A DNA stretch of 64,000 bases from Oasisia sp. SBJ-2009 (taxonomy: Eukaryota > Annelida > Polychaeta > Sabellida > Siboglinidae), in contig OZ024867.1 of the NCBI GenBank assembly GCA_964017155.1, forward strand, positions 26,838,609 through 26,902,608. The letters run 5' to 3'. Both the position numbers and the translations under genes were made by a program. The notes below the pieces were generated by a model. The model ran no database searches, had not been told where the DNA came from, and saw nothing but the letters and a program-made list of their open reading frames with translations. Positions 13,601-44,929 of the stretch are shown piece by piece (position 1 is the first letter of the stretch; every line of letters begins with the position of its first letter).

Positions 13601-15155
13601 GTACACCACTACTCCCATCAGTACACCACTACTCCCACCAGTACACCACTACTTCCATCAGTACACCACTACTCCCATCAGTACACCACTACTCCCATCA
13701 GTATACCACTACTTCCATCAGTACACCACTACTCCCATCAGTATACCACTACTTCCATCAGTACACCACTACTCCCATCAGTACACCACTACTCCCATCA
13801 GTACACCACTACTTCCATCAGTACACCACTACTCCCATCAGTATACCACTACTTCCATCAGTACACCACTACTCCCACCTGTACAACACTACTCCCACCA
13901 CTACACCACTACTCCCACCAGTACACCACTACTCCCATCAGTGCATCACTACTTCCACCAGTACACCACTACTCCCACCAGTACACCACTACTCCCACCA
14001 GTACACCACTACTCCCACCAATACACCACTACTCCATTCAGTATACCACTACTCCCACCAGTACACCACTACTCCCACCAGTACACCACTACTGCCACCA
14101 GTACACCACTACTCCCATCAGTGCACCAACTCTCCCATAAGTACACCACTACTCCCATCAGTACACCACTACTGCCACCAGTACACCACTACTGCCACCA
14201 GTACACCACTACTCCCATCAGTACACCACTACTCCCACCAGTACACCACTACTCCCACCAGTACACCACTACTCCCACCAGTACTCCACTACTCCATTCA
14301 GTATACCACTACTCCCACCAGTACACCACTACTCCCACCAGTACACCACTACTGCCACCAGTACACCACTACTCCCATCAGTGCACCAACTCTCCCATAA
14401 GTACACCACTACTCCCATCAGTACACCACTACTGCCACCAGTACACCACTACTGCCACCAGTACACCACTACTCCCATCAGTACACCACTACTCCCACCT
14501 GTACACCACTACTCCCACCAGTACACCACTACTCCCATCAGTATACCACTACTCCCACCAGTACACCACTACTCCCATCAGTACACCACTACTCCCATCA
14601 GTACACCACTACTCCCACCAGTACACCACTACTCCCATCAGTACACCACTACTCCCACCAGTACACCACTACTCCCACCAGTACACCACTACTGCCACCA
14701 GTACACCACTGCTTCCATCAGTACACCACTACTCCCATCAGTGCACCAACTCTCCCATAAGTACACCACTACTCCCATCAGTATACCACTACTCCCATCA
14801 GTACACCACTACTCCCATCAGTATACCACTACTCCCACCAGTACACCACTACTCCCACCTGTACACCACTACTCCCACCACTACACCACTACTCCCACCA
14901 GTACACCACTACTCCCATCAGTACACTACTACTCCCATCAGTACACCACTACTCCCATCAGTATACCACTACTCCCACCAGTACACCACTACTCCCACCT
15001 GTACACCACTACTCCCACCAGTACACCACTACTCCCACCAGTACACCACTACTCCCACCTGTACACCACTACTCCCACCAGTACACCACTACTCCCACCT
15101 GTACACCACTACTCCCACCACTACACCACTACTCCCACCAGTACACCACTACGCA
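7641..15155. repeat. 20-bp satellite (GTACACCACTACTCCCAYCA)n with higher-order structure
   Basis: About 375 units in strict 20-bp register. Named variants include GTGCACCAACTCTCCCATAA, GTATACCACTACTTCCATCA, ACTGCCACCA and ACTCCATTCA. The order of variants repeats at 600 bp (9181 vs 9781; 11361 vs 11961), at 2180 bp (8741-10200 vs 10921-12380) and at 3020 bp (10921-11740 vs 13941-14760). Reading frames of up to 879 codons are consequences of a stop-free unit, open in more than one frame. The + strand has about one or two G per unit, so the - strand is G-rich. Confidence 0.98.
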
Positions 15156-15939
15156 CTACGTTAAATTAATACACCTCACAGTACTCCACTACTCCCCACA
15201 TGATGTATTTCTACTTCGCAGAATATACACGTCTACACCCAAGAGTTTATCGCAACACCAAAATACCGCCCCGATCAATACCAGTCACCCCGTATGTTTA
15301 CATCCCAGAATAAAACACGGCACCAAAGTACCGCCACAATCAACATAAACCTCCCTGTGTGCGTAATTAACCATACAACATATATATCAACGTTGATATT
15401 AGCGTCCTTCCATAAATACTTGGTTGAGCGTGCGTGCGAGGGTGCATATATAAATGTGAGCGTGTGCATGGGTCAATTTGTGGGACGGGTTGTTAAGATC
15501 ACGTTTCAGTGTCGTGCTTGTGGTTAGGTTACTGGGCGTCTTTTCACTGGAACCAGTCAAGCGTCGAGCGAGACAGCTGCAACATACTGATTATACATAA
15601 CTCCCCAACCAGATATGTTAGTAAATTGAATAAAATATTCCACATGTATTCCACGTACAAACATGACGATACATAACAACCTACTGTTGACACACCTTGT
15701 AGGTATTGTCTGATGACACCAACCTAACAATTACTACAGGTCTATAGATCGAGGCCAGTATATGTTTTACCGTGATTTAAACTCAGTGAAAATAACTCAT
15801 GCGATACACGGGCAAGAAGCAGTAAACAATTATCATTAGGCGGAACATTCAGTTAGGTGTGTCCAAAACAAACTACCTTTTGTACGTGTGAAATGTTGAA
15901 AGAAAAAAGTTGAGATTGAAAGCTCAGATTTTCCGTGAC
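15156..15939. other. Non-coding stretch between satellite and (CA)n
   Basis: The satellite decays through CACCTCACAGTACTCCAC remnants to about 15200. After that I see no gene or repeat I can name. Confidence 0.5.
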
Positions 15940-16195
<256 letters not shown>

Positions 16196-16770
16196 TACAT
16201 TCGTTGCGTTTCGTAGTATTTAATAAACGGATGTGTTCGGCTGGTCCCTTTACGACGAAATACGTACGTTATGTTGTCACTCGTACATTTTACCTCCGTT
16301 TCATAACATCCGGTGACGTTTCTACGCATGCGCGAGTAAGTTAAGTTGTCATTAATCACCTCAAATTACGTTTTCACTTCCCGCTGAATCTATTTAAATA
16401 TTACATTAGTCGTATATAAAGCTGACACTCTGAGGAAAATTACATAGGTAATCTATTTGCATATGTCATTGTTTGAAATTAACAGTATGCAAACATGTAT
16501 TATATGGGCCAGCTGATAAATGTGTCAACTATTCATTCATCGACATGCCATGTACTGTGGCAGTAGTAAGCATGTCATCCATAGACACTTTCGCGGATTT
16601 CTATCAAACGCACAAACTAACCCCATCGCTCTAATTTAGCTCATTCTTGTTTGTATGTTTGTCTTTTTTGTTTTACGATAAGATAACATTCGAGGTGGGA
16701 GAGAGCGAATACGAAATATTTTTCCACCATTGACACGTATAACAATTTAGTGTCTACAGTATTTTACCGT
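16196..16770. other. Unique non-coding stretch
   Basis: No gene, RNA or repeat that I can support. Confidence 0.5.
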
Positions 16771-17420
16771 ATATGCTCTGTCACTGTTGAACGTAGGAAC
16801 GCCCCTTGTTTGAACCTATTGAAGGCCGCGAGAGTTCTGGAACACTGATAAGTCCGTACATACTGTCGTGCGAAGGCGACAGTTGTTTACATGACGACCC
16901 ACATATTGGCCTTGCCAGCCATAGCGCGTGCAGTGACTCGTGACAACACCGACGCCATTGCTCGTGAGGATTGAAGCTCCTGTTGTTTGAAAGCAGATAT
17001 ATCCGTCGTCGGCTATGTGTTGCTGGCTTCATTTCATGTTCTCGATTAGTCAGTAACTTAAATAACATGTTTCTTCAAAGAGCAACTTTCCAGTGTTGAT
17101 ACCTTCGTCTAGTCTACGAGTAGTAAGTAAATAGGTCAGCGCGTAAACCCACTTGTATAAGGCGGTTTGTGTGGTAAATGGACGTACATATGCACTGAGC
17201 GTGACCGCTGTGTGCTATGCTTCATGTACACTTGTAGACTGGTTTGACGGCCTGTCTCGTGACCTTTTTGACGTATTTACTGAGTCTGTCATTTCGGCAC
17301 GAAGTGGGCGTTAGCGGAAAGTGATTCAACGTGGATTGTGTTAAAGCATTAATATCATTGTTTCAATGAAGGTTCGTAGTCACGTAACTACACATAGTGT
17401 TACGCATGTGTCTAAAAAGC
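16771..17420. repeat. Diverged third copy of the ~650-bp dispersed repeat
   Basis: Shorter matching words in the same order as at 2685-3350: GAAGGCC (about 16820), GAGCAACTTTCC (about 17080), GTGACCGCTGTGTG (about 17200), and GAAGTGGGCGTTAGC (17302-17316; CCGAAGTGGGCGTTTG in copy 1). It is much more diverged than copies 1 and 2. The 95-codon minus-strand frame at 16781-17068 is not supported as a gene. Confidence 0.5.
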
Positions 17421-17712
17421 GTATAGTTTCATATTTGGTACATATGAAAGATTAGATAAGAGTAATATAAAACCCAAGTGCTGCCATATTGAAATACCTA
17501 TAAATGATCGCAGGTGAGTGATACAGAGATATATCTTCATTTGCGGAAAGGTTACGGCTATTTCGTGTGTTTTAATTAAGACTACGCCAGTTGGCGGCAG
17601 TTCTTAATTGAGGTGTCGATTGTGTTGTTACATGATGTATCATTATTTATCAATGGGCTATTGACTGTTCATTTTCGAGTTGATAGGTTAATTTGTATCT
17701 ATTTCCCTGTGT

Positions 17713-17812
17713 GTGAGTGAGTGTGTTTGCATTTTAGTTTGTGTGCGTGTGAGCGTGTGTGCGTGTGTGCGTGTGTGCGTGTGTGCGTGTGTGCGCGCGC
17801 GCGTGTGTGTGC

Positions 17813-17852
<40 letters not shown>

Positions 17853-17915
17853 CCGTGTTTGTTTGTGTGTGGGCGTTTTGGTGTGGATGTGTGTGCGTGT
17901 GTGCGTATGTGTGTG
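17713..17915. repeat. (TG)n/(GTGTGC)n alternating purine-pyrimidine tract
   Basis: Mixed GTGTGC, GCGCGC and (GT)n, alternating purine/pyrimidine over most of its length. No coding support. Confidence 0.9.
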
Positions 17916-18819
17916 ATTGCTTATTTGGTATATGTGTGTTTGTCAATGTACGCGTGCTTGTGACTGCACATATATGTATGAATTTACGCAGGTGTGTATG
18001 TCACCCAAACGCTTGAGCATGTTTTGTTCAAACTATTTGAGAGATCTGCTTTTCATAAGAATTAATATAATACAAAGATACTTAATTAAATACATCCTCA
18101 AAGTGTTGTCTTATGTACCTTTCTGCTTTTGAACATTGATATATTTCTTATGTAAAAGGTCATCACACTCACATCTGTTATTGTAATGCAAAACAAACTT
18201 GTTTTAATTTTGCAGGCAACCTGACATGAAAGAAGCATAATGATCGTGCAGAGCCTTGAGTGTGTCAACATGTCACGAGGCAAGTGAAAACGCTCTAATC
18301 TCACGATGTGTCCATCGTGAGAGTGGACACTACAACTGACCGACGAAGAGCTTAGCGTAACCCGTGTCCATCCTGCGTCCAACATGTAGTGGACACCAAC
18401 GCAGACAGATAGAAACCAACTTGTGTCTCCACCCTGGGTGTGATATGTAGGGGACGTCGTCACATGTTGAGAGGCAGCTGTTTCTACCGGGTCTCGTCAC
18501 TGCGTTGACGTCAGTTTGTGAATATCTCCATAGATTAAGTCATATACGAAGATGTATCAGACCACTTACAAACGTCCATGACACAGGTAACTTTCTTATC
18601 TAATTGAGCATGTTTCATAAAAAAAACCTACCTAATTATAGTTTATGGAAACATTCGATTTCCGAGCTTAAAATATATAAACTGTTGTATAACGATGGAT
18701 TAAAAAGAACTTACATCACGCAACATTACGAAAGCAGTTACTGCATTAGGGCTTAACATGATTATACTTATATCACAATAATTTTTTAATAAGATTACTA
18801 AATAATGTTCTGGTAACAT
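17916..18819. other. Non-coding stretch with one perfect hairpin
   Basis: No gene supported. A 121-codon minus-strand frame (18098-18463) has no recognisable features. The main structure is the inverted repeat at 18299-18322. Confidence 0.5.
18299..18322. other. Perfect 10-bp inverted repeat with 4-nt loop
   Basis: TCTCACGATG, then TGTC, then CATCGTGAGA: a perfect 10-bp stem. It is followed by GTGGACAC words that recur inverted nearby (GTGTCC at about 18364). It is not followed by a T run. Function unknown. Confidence 0.6.
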
Positions 18820-18826
18820 ACACACT

Positions 18827-18891
<65 letters not shown>

Positions 18892-18907
18892 TTATAAACA
18901 CTCATAA

Positions 18908-18982
<75 letters not shown>

Positions 18983-19026
18983 CACACATACACACACACA
19001 CTCATACACACACACACACACACACT

Positions 19027-19071
<45 letters not shown>

Positions 19072-19090
19072 ATACACACACATACACACT

Positions 19091-19155
<65 letters not shown>

Positions 19156-19176
19156 ACACACAACACACACACACAT

Positions 19177-19259
<83 letters not shown>
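18820..19259. repeat. (CA)n followed by (TA)n
   Basis: About 360 bp of (CA)n with ACTCAT interruptions, switching at about 19182 to about 75 bp of (TA)n. Confidence 0.97.
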
Positions 19260-19262
<3 letters not shown>

Positions 19263-19275
19263 ACACTATTTCATA

Positions 19276-19560
19276 TTACAAGATGCGTGTCATTTCAGCC
19301 AAGATGGGATAGACTGTAAGGGAGACGGAGTACATCTCCGGCGCCATGGCATGGCGTCGGACACCGCTGTTCCTCAAGGAACAAGCCAATAGGAAGGATC
19401 CAAAGAGATCTACGTGACAACTAGAAGGGTACATAGCACATTTTGATTTCACATGCCTTCTATCTAAATGGTTAAGCATTTTCAAAATAATGTTATTGAA
19501 ATAGCATACATTAAGGCAGAACAAACTATGAATTTTGCTTTTGAGTGTCGTCAAATCTAA
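19276..19560 (-). other. GC-richer open stretch, possible exon remnant
   Basis: A 92-codon minus-strand frame. Its 3' half (about 19276-19420) is distinctly richer in G/C than the surroundings and reads as a moderately hydrophobic peptide ending at a stop near 19276. I do not recognise it. It could be a terminal exon or exon relic of another gene, or chance. Confidence 0.15.
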
Positions 19561-19629
19561 GCGATTTATCTGTTTTACAATATATACTATGTATAATATT
19601 GTTTATTATATTTATGTTTGATTATTGTT

Positions 19630-19756
<127 letters not shown>

Positions 19757-19809
19757 CATGTTTAGTATGCGTGTGTGTTGTTGATGTTGACGCTGCAGCA
19801 GTAAGAAGC

Positions 19810-38747
<18,938 letters not shown>

Positions 38748-39280
38748 CTCCACTCACAGGTAAATGTACCTCGCTCACACCTCAGTCTCTTGTCACACAC
38801 CAACACCGTGACACCGTCATGTAGTGGCACGATCTACTTGACAAGGGACATGGCTAAAATCACCCACGTGACACCGAGTATGGGTTGAGCTGTGACAAGG
38901 CCGCGTCCAGGGCAGGGACAAAGACCCTGACACTGCAGACCTTATGTCACACACGTGTAATGTACACACGTGACGTAGTATATTGTCAACATAAGGTATT
39001 TTTTTCAGACGTTTACGTCTACATTTGTTTATTTGTTCTCTTTGATATCAAATTAAGCTGTAGTTTTGACCCAGATTATTTTATTCTAGCCGAGGACATT
39101 TTTGATACATTGTTTCAAGACGGTCGTAAATAGAAACAGTTCAGGGACAATCTCAAAATGAACTAGCAATATACTGTTTTAGTAGGCCAGTTGGCTGTAT
39201 CAAAAGTAGCTAATACATCCAGTTAGTCTGGAAGATCCCAAAGTGATCAGGGGATCCACGCGCCCTTTAGTGGACCGAAT
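38748..39280 (+). other. 3' UTR / downstream of the NLR-like gene
   Basis: A consensus-like donor, CACAG|GTAAAT, lies 12 nt after the stop (38760), so a 3' UTR intron is possible. Otherwise the UTR reads through to the AATAAA signals at 39503 and 39742. Confidence 0.4.
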
Positions 39281-39748
39281 ATTTTTATATCAACTTGGGT
39301 ATAATAACTCGCTGAATTTAATAATCTAAGTGTCAACATAACTGAACCTTTCATGTATTTTGTGATATGTGAAGTGGAAATACACAAAAGAGCTATACCT
39401 TTGCGCCGTCAATACACGCATTTCATATATAAATATAATTTATTTTTGTTCAAAGTTACATAATAATTGTCTAGCCTTTGTATCACGTATTTGCACTTGT
39501 TAAATAAATTATACATTTTTATATCAACTTGGGTATAATAACTCGCTGAATTTAATAATCTAAATGTCAACATAACTGCACCTTTCATGTATTTTGTGAT
39601 GTGTGAAGTGGAAATACACAAAAGAGCTATACTTTTGCGCCGTCAATACACGCATTTCATATATAAAAATAATTGTTTGTTTGTTTGTTTAAAGTCACAT
39701 AATTATTGTCTAGCCTTTGTATCACGTATTTGCACTTGTTAAATAAAT
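39281..39748. repeat. Two-copy tandem duplication of 234 bp
   Basis: Starts ATTTTTATATCAACTTGGGT at 39281 and again at 39515. The copies are nearly identical, and each ends with TTGTTAAATAAATT. Confidence 0.92.
39503..39747 (+). terminator. Two candidate polyadenylation signals
   Basis: AATAAA at 39503-39508 and at 39742-39747, one in each 234-bp copy, about 755 and 995 nt after the NLR-like stop codon. They are plausible alternative 3' ends. Confidence 0.35.
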
Positions 39749-40849
39749 TTGAACTGATAAGTAGACTGGTCGGGAAGGAAACCATTCACACACATTATAT
39801 TTATTTAGCTACACTTCGTGTTCTCAAGATAAACAATGACAGTGACTTCATAATCTTTAAATAAGGAAAGAGGGCGTCATTGGTGGATGATGCGCTGCTG
39901 GGAACTGTTTTCCTAAAGCTATGCAAACGGTGATGCGTGGTCAACGTCATTATCGTGCCCCTGACCAACAAGTATGCATGATTAGTAACATCACAGGATG
40001 GCTGTCTCCTTGCACTAGTGTGCAACCAAGAAACTATCAATTCAAATGGGGTATACAGTACATTGAAGCAAATCATGTATGTTCGCACAATATAAAGATG
40101 GACGAATATTTGAAAAATTGTGACGCTATTTTTCAGACCACCCCACTGTCGTCAAGACCCCAGTGTCATCCAGAACGTTCTGACAACACCAGGTCACCAG
40201 GACTTCACGGTCTCTCCACGACGGTCTGTCAACAAGACCTGCTTGTCTTCCAGAACACCCAGTCAACACGCTGTGACAAGACGTCAAGGTCTCAAGCATA
40301 GGTCACGTTGACACTGAGACGTGACACCCCATGATGACAACCGGTCCTTGAGGAGCAATGAACACATGTCATCAGAATACTCGTGTTGGACATGTGTTTT
40401 CATTGTCTATGACAAGGTGTGCCTTTGACACTCTGCAACATGAACTGTTAGATCTAGTAGAATTCTGTCTGCACGTTGCACTTACTAATGTGAAACACCA
40501 ATTCCAGGCTTATCATCAAGTAACCATGTTAATGTCACGAACACACAGTGTATTCAAGTGTTCACTCTGCATTATTTACATCATACATTATGACTACATT
40601 ATTGTTGTAGCACTTCTGCATAGCGGTGTTCGATTCATGACTTGACTGATCTACAGTTAATTGATAGTCGTGTTACTCCCATGTGGTTACTTTTATATCA
40701 AGATATAACAATACTTTGTGATGTAACTAGCTGTGTTCGCGTTACAACAGACAGTTTGATAGTCAACCGACACTGTCACAAGTACAAGAGGCAATGTAAC
40801 AATTAGCAAATTATATGATTGCCAACAAATAATAATTAGACTGGAGAAT
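39749..40849. other. Intergenic stretch with a possible 3' UTR exon
   Basis: A strong-looking acceptor, CTATTTTTCAG, lies at 40136, followed by about 200 bp richer in C. With the 38760 donor it could define a 3' UTR exon. No protein-level support. Confidence 0.3.
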
Positions 40850-41400
40850 CAGGTTATGAAGATGATGCCGATGGTGAAGAAGATGTAGAGCCTGATAAGG
40901 GGAGGACGATGACGCTGTAGACACTGTTAGGAAGGGTGATGACAATGTAAAGACTGACAAGGGGAGCGTGATGCCAATATAGAGACTGATAAGGGGAGCG
41001 TGATGACAATGTAGAGACTAATAAGATGAGGGTGGTGATGATGTAGAGATTATTAAGGGGAGGGTGATGACTATGTAGAGACTGATAAGGGGTGGATGAT
41101 GACTATGTAGAGACTGATAAAAGGAGGGTGATGTCATTGTAGAGACTTATAAGAAGAGGGTGACGAAGATGTAGGGATTGATAAGGTGAGGGTGATGAAG
41201 ATGCAGAGACTGATAACTGGACAGTGATAACGATGTAGAGACTGATAAGGGGTGGATGATGACTATGTAGTGACTGATAAGATGAGGGTGATGACGTTGT
41301 AGAGACTGATAAGGTGAGGGTGATGAAGATGTAGAGACTGATAAGGGGAGGGTGATGACATCGTTTAGGCTGATAATGGGAGGGTGGGGTAAATATGTGA
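40850..41400. repeat. Degenerate ~33-bp minisatellite
   Basis: Imperfect units of the type GTAGAGACTGATAAGGGG followed by a GGGTGATGA stretch. The minus-strand Ser/His-rich frames here are repeat artefacts. Confidence 0.8.
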
Positions 41401-43089
41401 GGCAACATGTTGACGAGGATGTCATCGTCGTCCTCTTCATAGGAGACACATGATTGCACTGATGGTTATAACATACGTACTTTTTTGAAATGTGGCAAAT
41501 ATAAATACACCTCGTGTTTGTCTTGTAATCACACGTGATGTCACCGTTACGCCGCACGCGAGGGGATTCTCGCTTCCGGAAAGAATACGTTTGAGTATGA
41601 GGAATGTTATTTGTGTGTGAACTTATTCTGCCAGATTATGTGTGACGTTGTTCTGTAGCTGCGATAGCGCAGTGGAATGGAAAACAAACTTTTCAATGTG
41701 ATGTAGTAGACATAATCCCTAGAGATATATTTCTGTCATATGTATGTACTAACTGCATAGCTTGAAACGGATATTTAGTTGTGAAACGTCATTATGCACT
41801 CTTTCACCAATGTTTTTTTTTCAGCTTGTTTATGAATTAGTGACTGTCATTAGTCTAATTGTACAGTGCTGTGGTGTTGGAATTTAGCTTAATATTAAAC
41901 TGATGTTATGTGGAGTGACAATTAATATACAAGAAAATAGCAACGCCTATTTAACGTAGCTTGTAGTTTGCGGAGAGGTCCCTTATCTGCGGAATTCTGA
42001 CAGGTGTGAATTCAACACGCCATATATAGCACTGCGTGGCTGTTTGATTTTCCTTTGTTATTATAACTTTTGTTGATAACAATAATTTAACTTTTTAACG
42101 TTGTAACATCAACTGCATGAACACTGGATAAAATCAGGTCGTTATCTAATTATAAGGACGGTGCAGTGATTATTATAACTGTCATTGACATTAATGTGTT
42201 GACATTTAGCGTTGTTACATCAACTGCACGAAAAACTGGATATAATCAGGTCGTATTCTAACTATAATGAAATTGCAGTGATTGCGAGACACTTTCTTGT
42301 TTTATCATATTAGTGATGAACAGAATAGATACGTAAACAATTGGTATATGCTAAGAGCTGAACATTTATGTTTTGTTGGAACATACACGTTTCCCTGGGC
42401 TTTGGTATTTTGAAGAATTCGCTACAGAGTGTAATGCTTAGCCACATTGTGACTTGATAGTGTGGCTCCAATAAACTGTCTCCTTGACGACTGACCTGAA
42501 CCTGTCTTATCGTGTCATTGTGCGGGTTTAGACACTATGATGGGACACTTGGGAATTCAAGAACATCATTGTGAATTAAAGAGTGCCGAAATCCATCGGA
42601 GACTTTTTTGGCAGCAGGCCATATTTTTGTGTGATGTGAAATTTGTACGAAATATTCTCCACATATGTATAGTATTATTGGCAATATTCTGAAACGGACT
42701 ATGTTAATCAAACCACTCGCAATAAAAACGTAAACAAAACAAGATGCACAGTACCAAAGTAATAGGCATTCATTTCAATATGTGACAAACATTGCTCTCA
42801 GCTAACGGCTATATGTGCACCTTTCACGGTCACCTGTATAAAAAGCCACTTCGCTTCTACGGTCACACTACGGTGTAGTTATTTCCAAGTCTTTCTCACG
42901 AGAGGAAACTATAGGAAAGTAGTCCCTCTAAAATAGGGTCACCTCCCGTATTAGTCACTCACAAGCTCACACGCTTGCTCGCAACCACGCATCTGCCCAC
43001 ATTTAAGCTGGGACTGGTTTCTACTCACCAAGCCGCTTTTCTGCAACGCAACGATAACTGTTTACGGGTAAACGAACATAATTCTATTG
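41401..43089. other. Intergenic stretch
   Basis: No supported gene. Near 42110 and 42230 two short related blocks recur (ACATCAACTGCA...ATCAGGTCGT). A TATA-like element lies at 42837. Confidence 0.5.
42837..42847 (+). promoter_or_regulatory. TATA-box-like element
   Basis: TATAAAAAGCC in a locally GC-richer stretch (about 42800-43130). No convincing + strand gene follows it. It may belong to an old LTR or be chance. Confidence 0.2.
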
Positions 43090-43105
43090 CGGCGCCCTCT
43101 GGCGA
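43090..43105. promoter_or_regulatory. CTCF-like motif
   Basis: The reverse strand reads CGCCAGAGGGCGCC, close to the animal CTCF core CCASYAGRKGGCRS (two mismatches by my count). Confidence 0.4.
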
Positions 43106-43481
43106 ATGGTGCATCACCAGCACCACGCGTGCAGTAAAATAACTACTCTGTCTAGGTGTTTATTTTATACACGTCTCTAACTTGTACATCTGCGGTCACT
43201 GAGGGCACCTTTACAAACAATGACAATAGTAATAAATACTTCTCGGAAAACCCGGATGCGAACGAACAATTTCAATGGTGGATGGGACCTGGACTAGCGG
43301 GAATAAATACAGCCAGACATCCATCAAAGTTAGCCAATTTAGACAAACTAAAATAAAATGTACATATATATATATTAACGTTACAACATTTGGTACACAT
43401 GAGACGTCTCACTACTTCATAAAGAAATTATTGGTTCCAAATTCTTTGCTGTTTTTTAAGCTACAAGACGTCGGCCATGTA

Positions 43482-43785
43482 TCACCGAGGACAATATTTC
43501 TGTGCCTCGCCGTCCAACTCTCTGTCAAACTTAAACCTACAGACACAATACTTCTGTACATGCGCCATTGCGTCCTTCATACAAGGCGACAGTTGTCCAT
43601 ACTCGTCGAGGCGACTGATCTCCTCGGTTCTCGACTCGGACAGGTCTTGGCGGATGTGACGCTGGACAATCGCCCTGTAGCGGGCTAGACCGGGCTGCGT
43701 CACGGTGGTCAACTGATACAAGATGTCGTCACTGGTCATCTGGTCAGTCATGTCCGCCTTGAATATCTCCAAGGATTGTTTGAAG
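43482..43785 (-). CDS. Terminal exon (intact twin), extracellular Cys-containing protein
   Basis: Minus-strand exon: acceptor ACATACTAAG at 43786, phase 2 in, 304 nt including the TGA stop. It encodes ADMTDQMTSDDILYQLTTV, then a basic helix, ISRLDEYGQ, a Cys, and HVQKYCVCRF, ending KYCPR. It is clearly paralogous to 49620-49923 with identical length. The alternation of beta-strand-like segments and late cysteines is reminiscent of NTR/C345C-type domains, but I hold that loosely. It may be an alternative last exon of the minus-strand gene at 58-62 kb, or the last exon of a second gene copy. Confidence 0.6.
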
Positions 43786-44440
43786 CTTAGTATGTGTGCA
43801 TTTTACGCGAACCTAGTGAGATATACACACGGTTATTAAGGTCATCTATCAAGTGACCTTTCCATCACGTGAGATGATGCATATCAAACATGGATGCGGA
43901 ACACGTGATGCGATCATACATTTGTCGTATATTTGTGTTAGAAATATGTATATAGAAGTGTCTTTTTGAAAAAGCATCAGGCAGTTAGTACGCGGAAATG
44001 TTTTATCTATCAGATGCCATGCGCTAAATGCGACTCTAATATGTCGCAGTTATTGGTATTGTTGGTAAATACAAAATGTGATAGACGATACGCGCTTAAT
44101 TCTTATACCTGATGAAGGACACATCAATACATCTCCCGACCAGTTGCTTAGCAAATCACCGTAGCGATCAAAAATGGTCGCCAAACACGTGCATTTAGCA
44201 GTACATTTAGAACAAATTCGGGTTTCAGATTAAATATTTAAGGAAATGGAACGAAGCGTCATCCGTGTTTGTAATGCATATCACATATGTGAAATTGTTT
44301 GGAAAGTCAAATGATGACCTAGGTCACGCGCATAATTGTCACTTTGATGTCAGCAAACCGCGAAGTATTGGATGCATCATTTGAGCTATCCATTACGTCG
44401 CGAAACATGGAACCCACGGGATCAGTAAGTCATAAATATA

Positions 44441-44442
<2 letters not shown>
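43786..44442. other. Non-coding stretch upstream of the 43.5-kb exon
   Basis: No repeat or gene recognised. Confidence 0.5.

Positions 44443-44521
<79 letters not shown>
44443..44521. repeat. (CA)n microsatellite
   Basis: About 78 bp of pure (CA)n. Confidence 0.98.
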
Positions 44522-44523
<2 letters not shown>

Positions 44524-44929
44524 CCATCCACCCAACCCGTGGTATATCACCAACTCCGATTGTTTCGCTTAAATGACCTTAACTCGGCTGCGTGTCTTTG
44601 CCAACACGTAGTCTATAGACAAATATGCTTCACTGATGTAACCCTGATGTAGAGTCACTGCTTCAAGCCCTCAAACAGATCATTGTTTTGGGTAACTTCA
44701 CAGATTTACGGGTATAATAGCGTAAGTATTTATCCTTATAAGTGTACGTATAGTGTTCATAACGAAACTTAGTTATTCAAAAATGTATGCCAAAAATAAA
44801 AAGTAGAAACTATAAAATGAGAGGAAACCTAACTACTACACATTGTAAAATAATTACTTCGTGTGTGACCTGTTTCAGTCTTAGATTCATTTGAACAGTT
44901 TTATATTGTCGTAATATGTGTTTAAACTG

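Noticed and set aside
7550..15169. Series of long Thr/Pro/His/Tyr-rich frames (up to 879 codons)
   Set aside because: Satellite translation. The 20-bp unit has no stop in three frames, so the frames overlap each other; not a mucin or repeat protein gene.
43156..43356. 66-codon + strand frame with QWWMGPGLAG
   Set aside because: No splice context or family recognised; insufficient to call.
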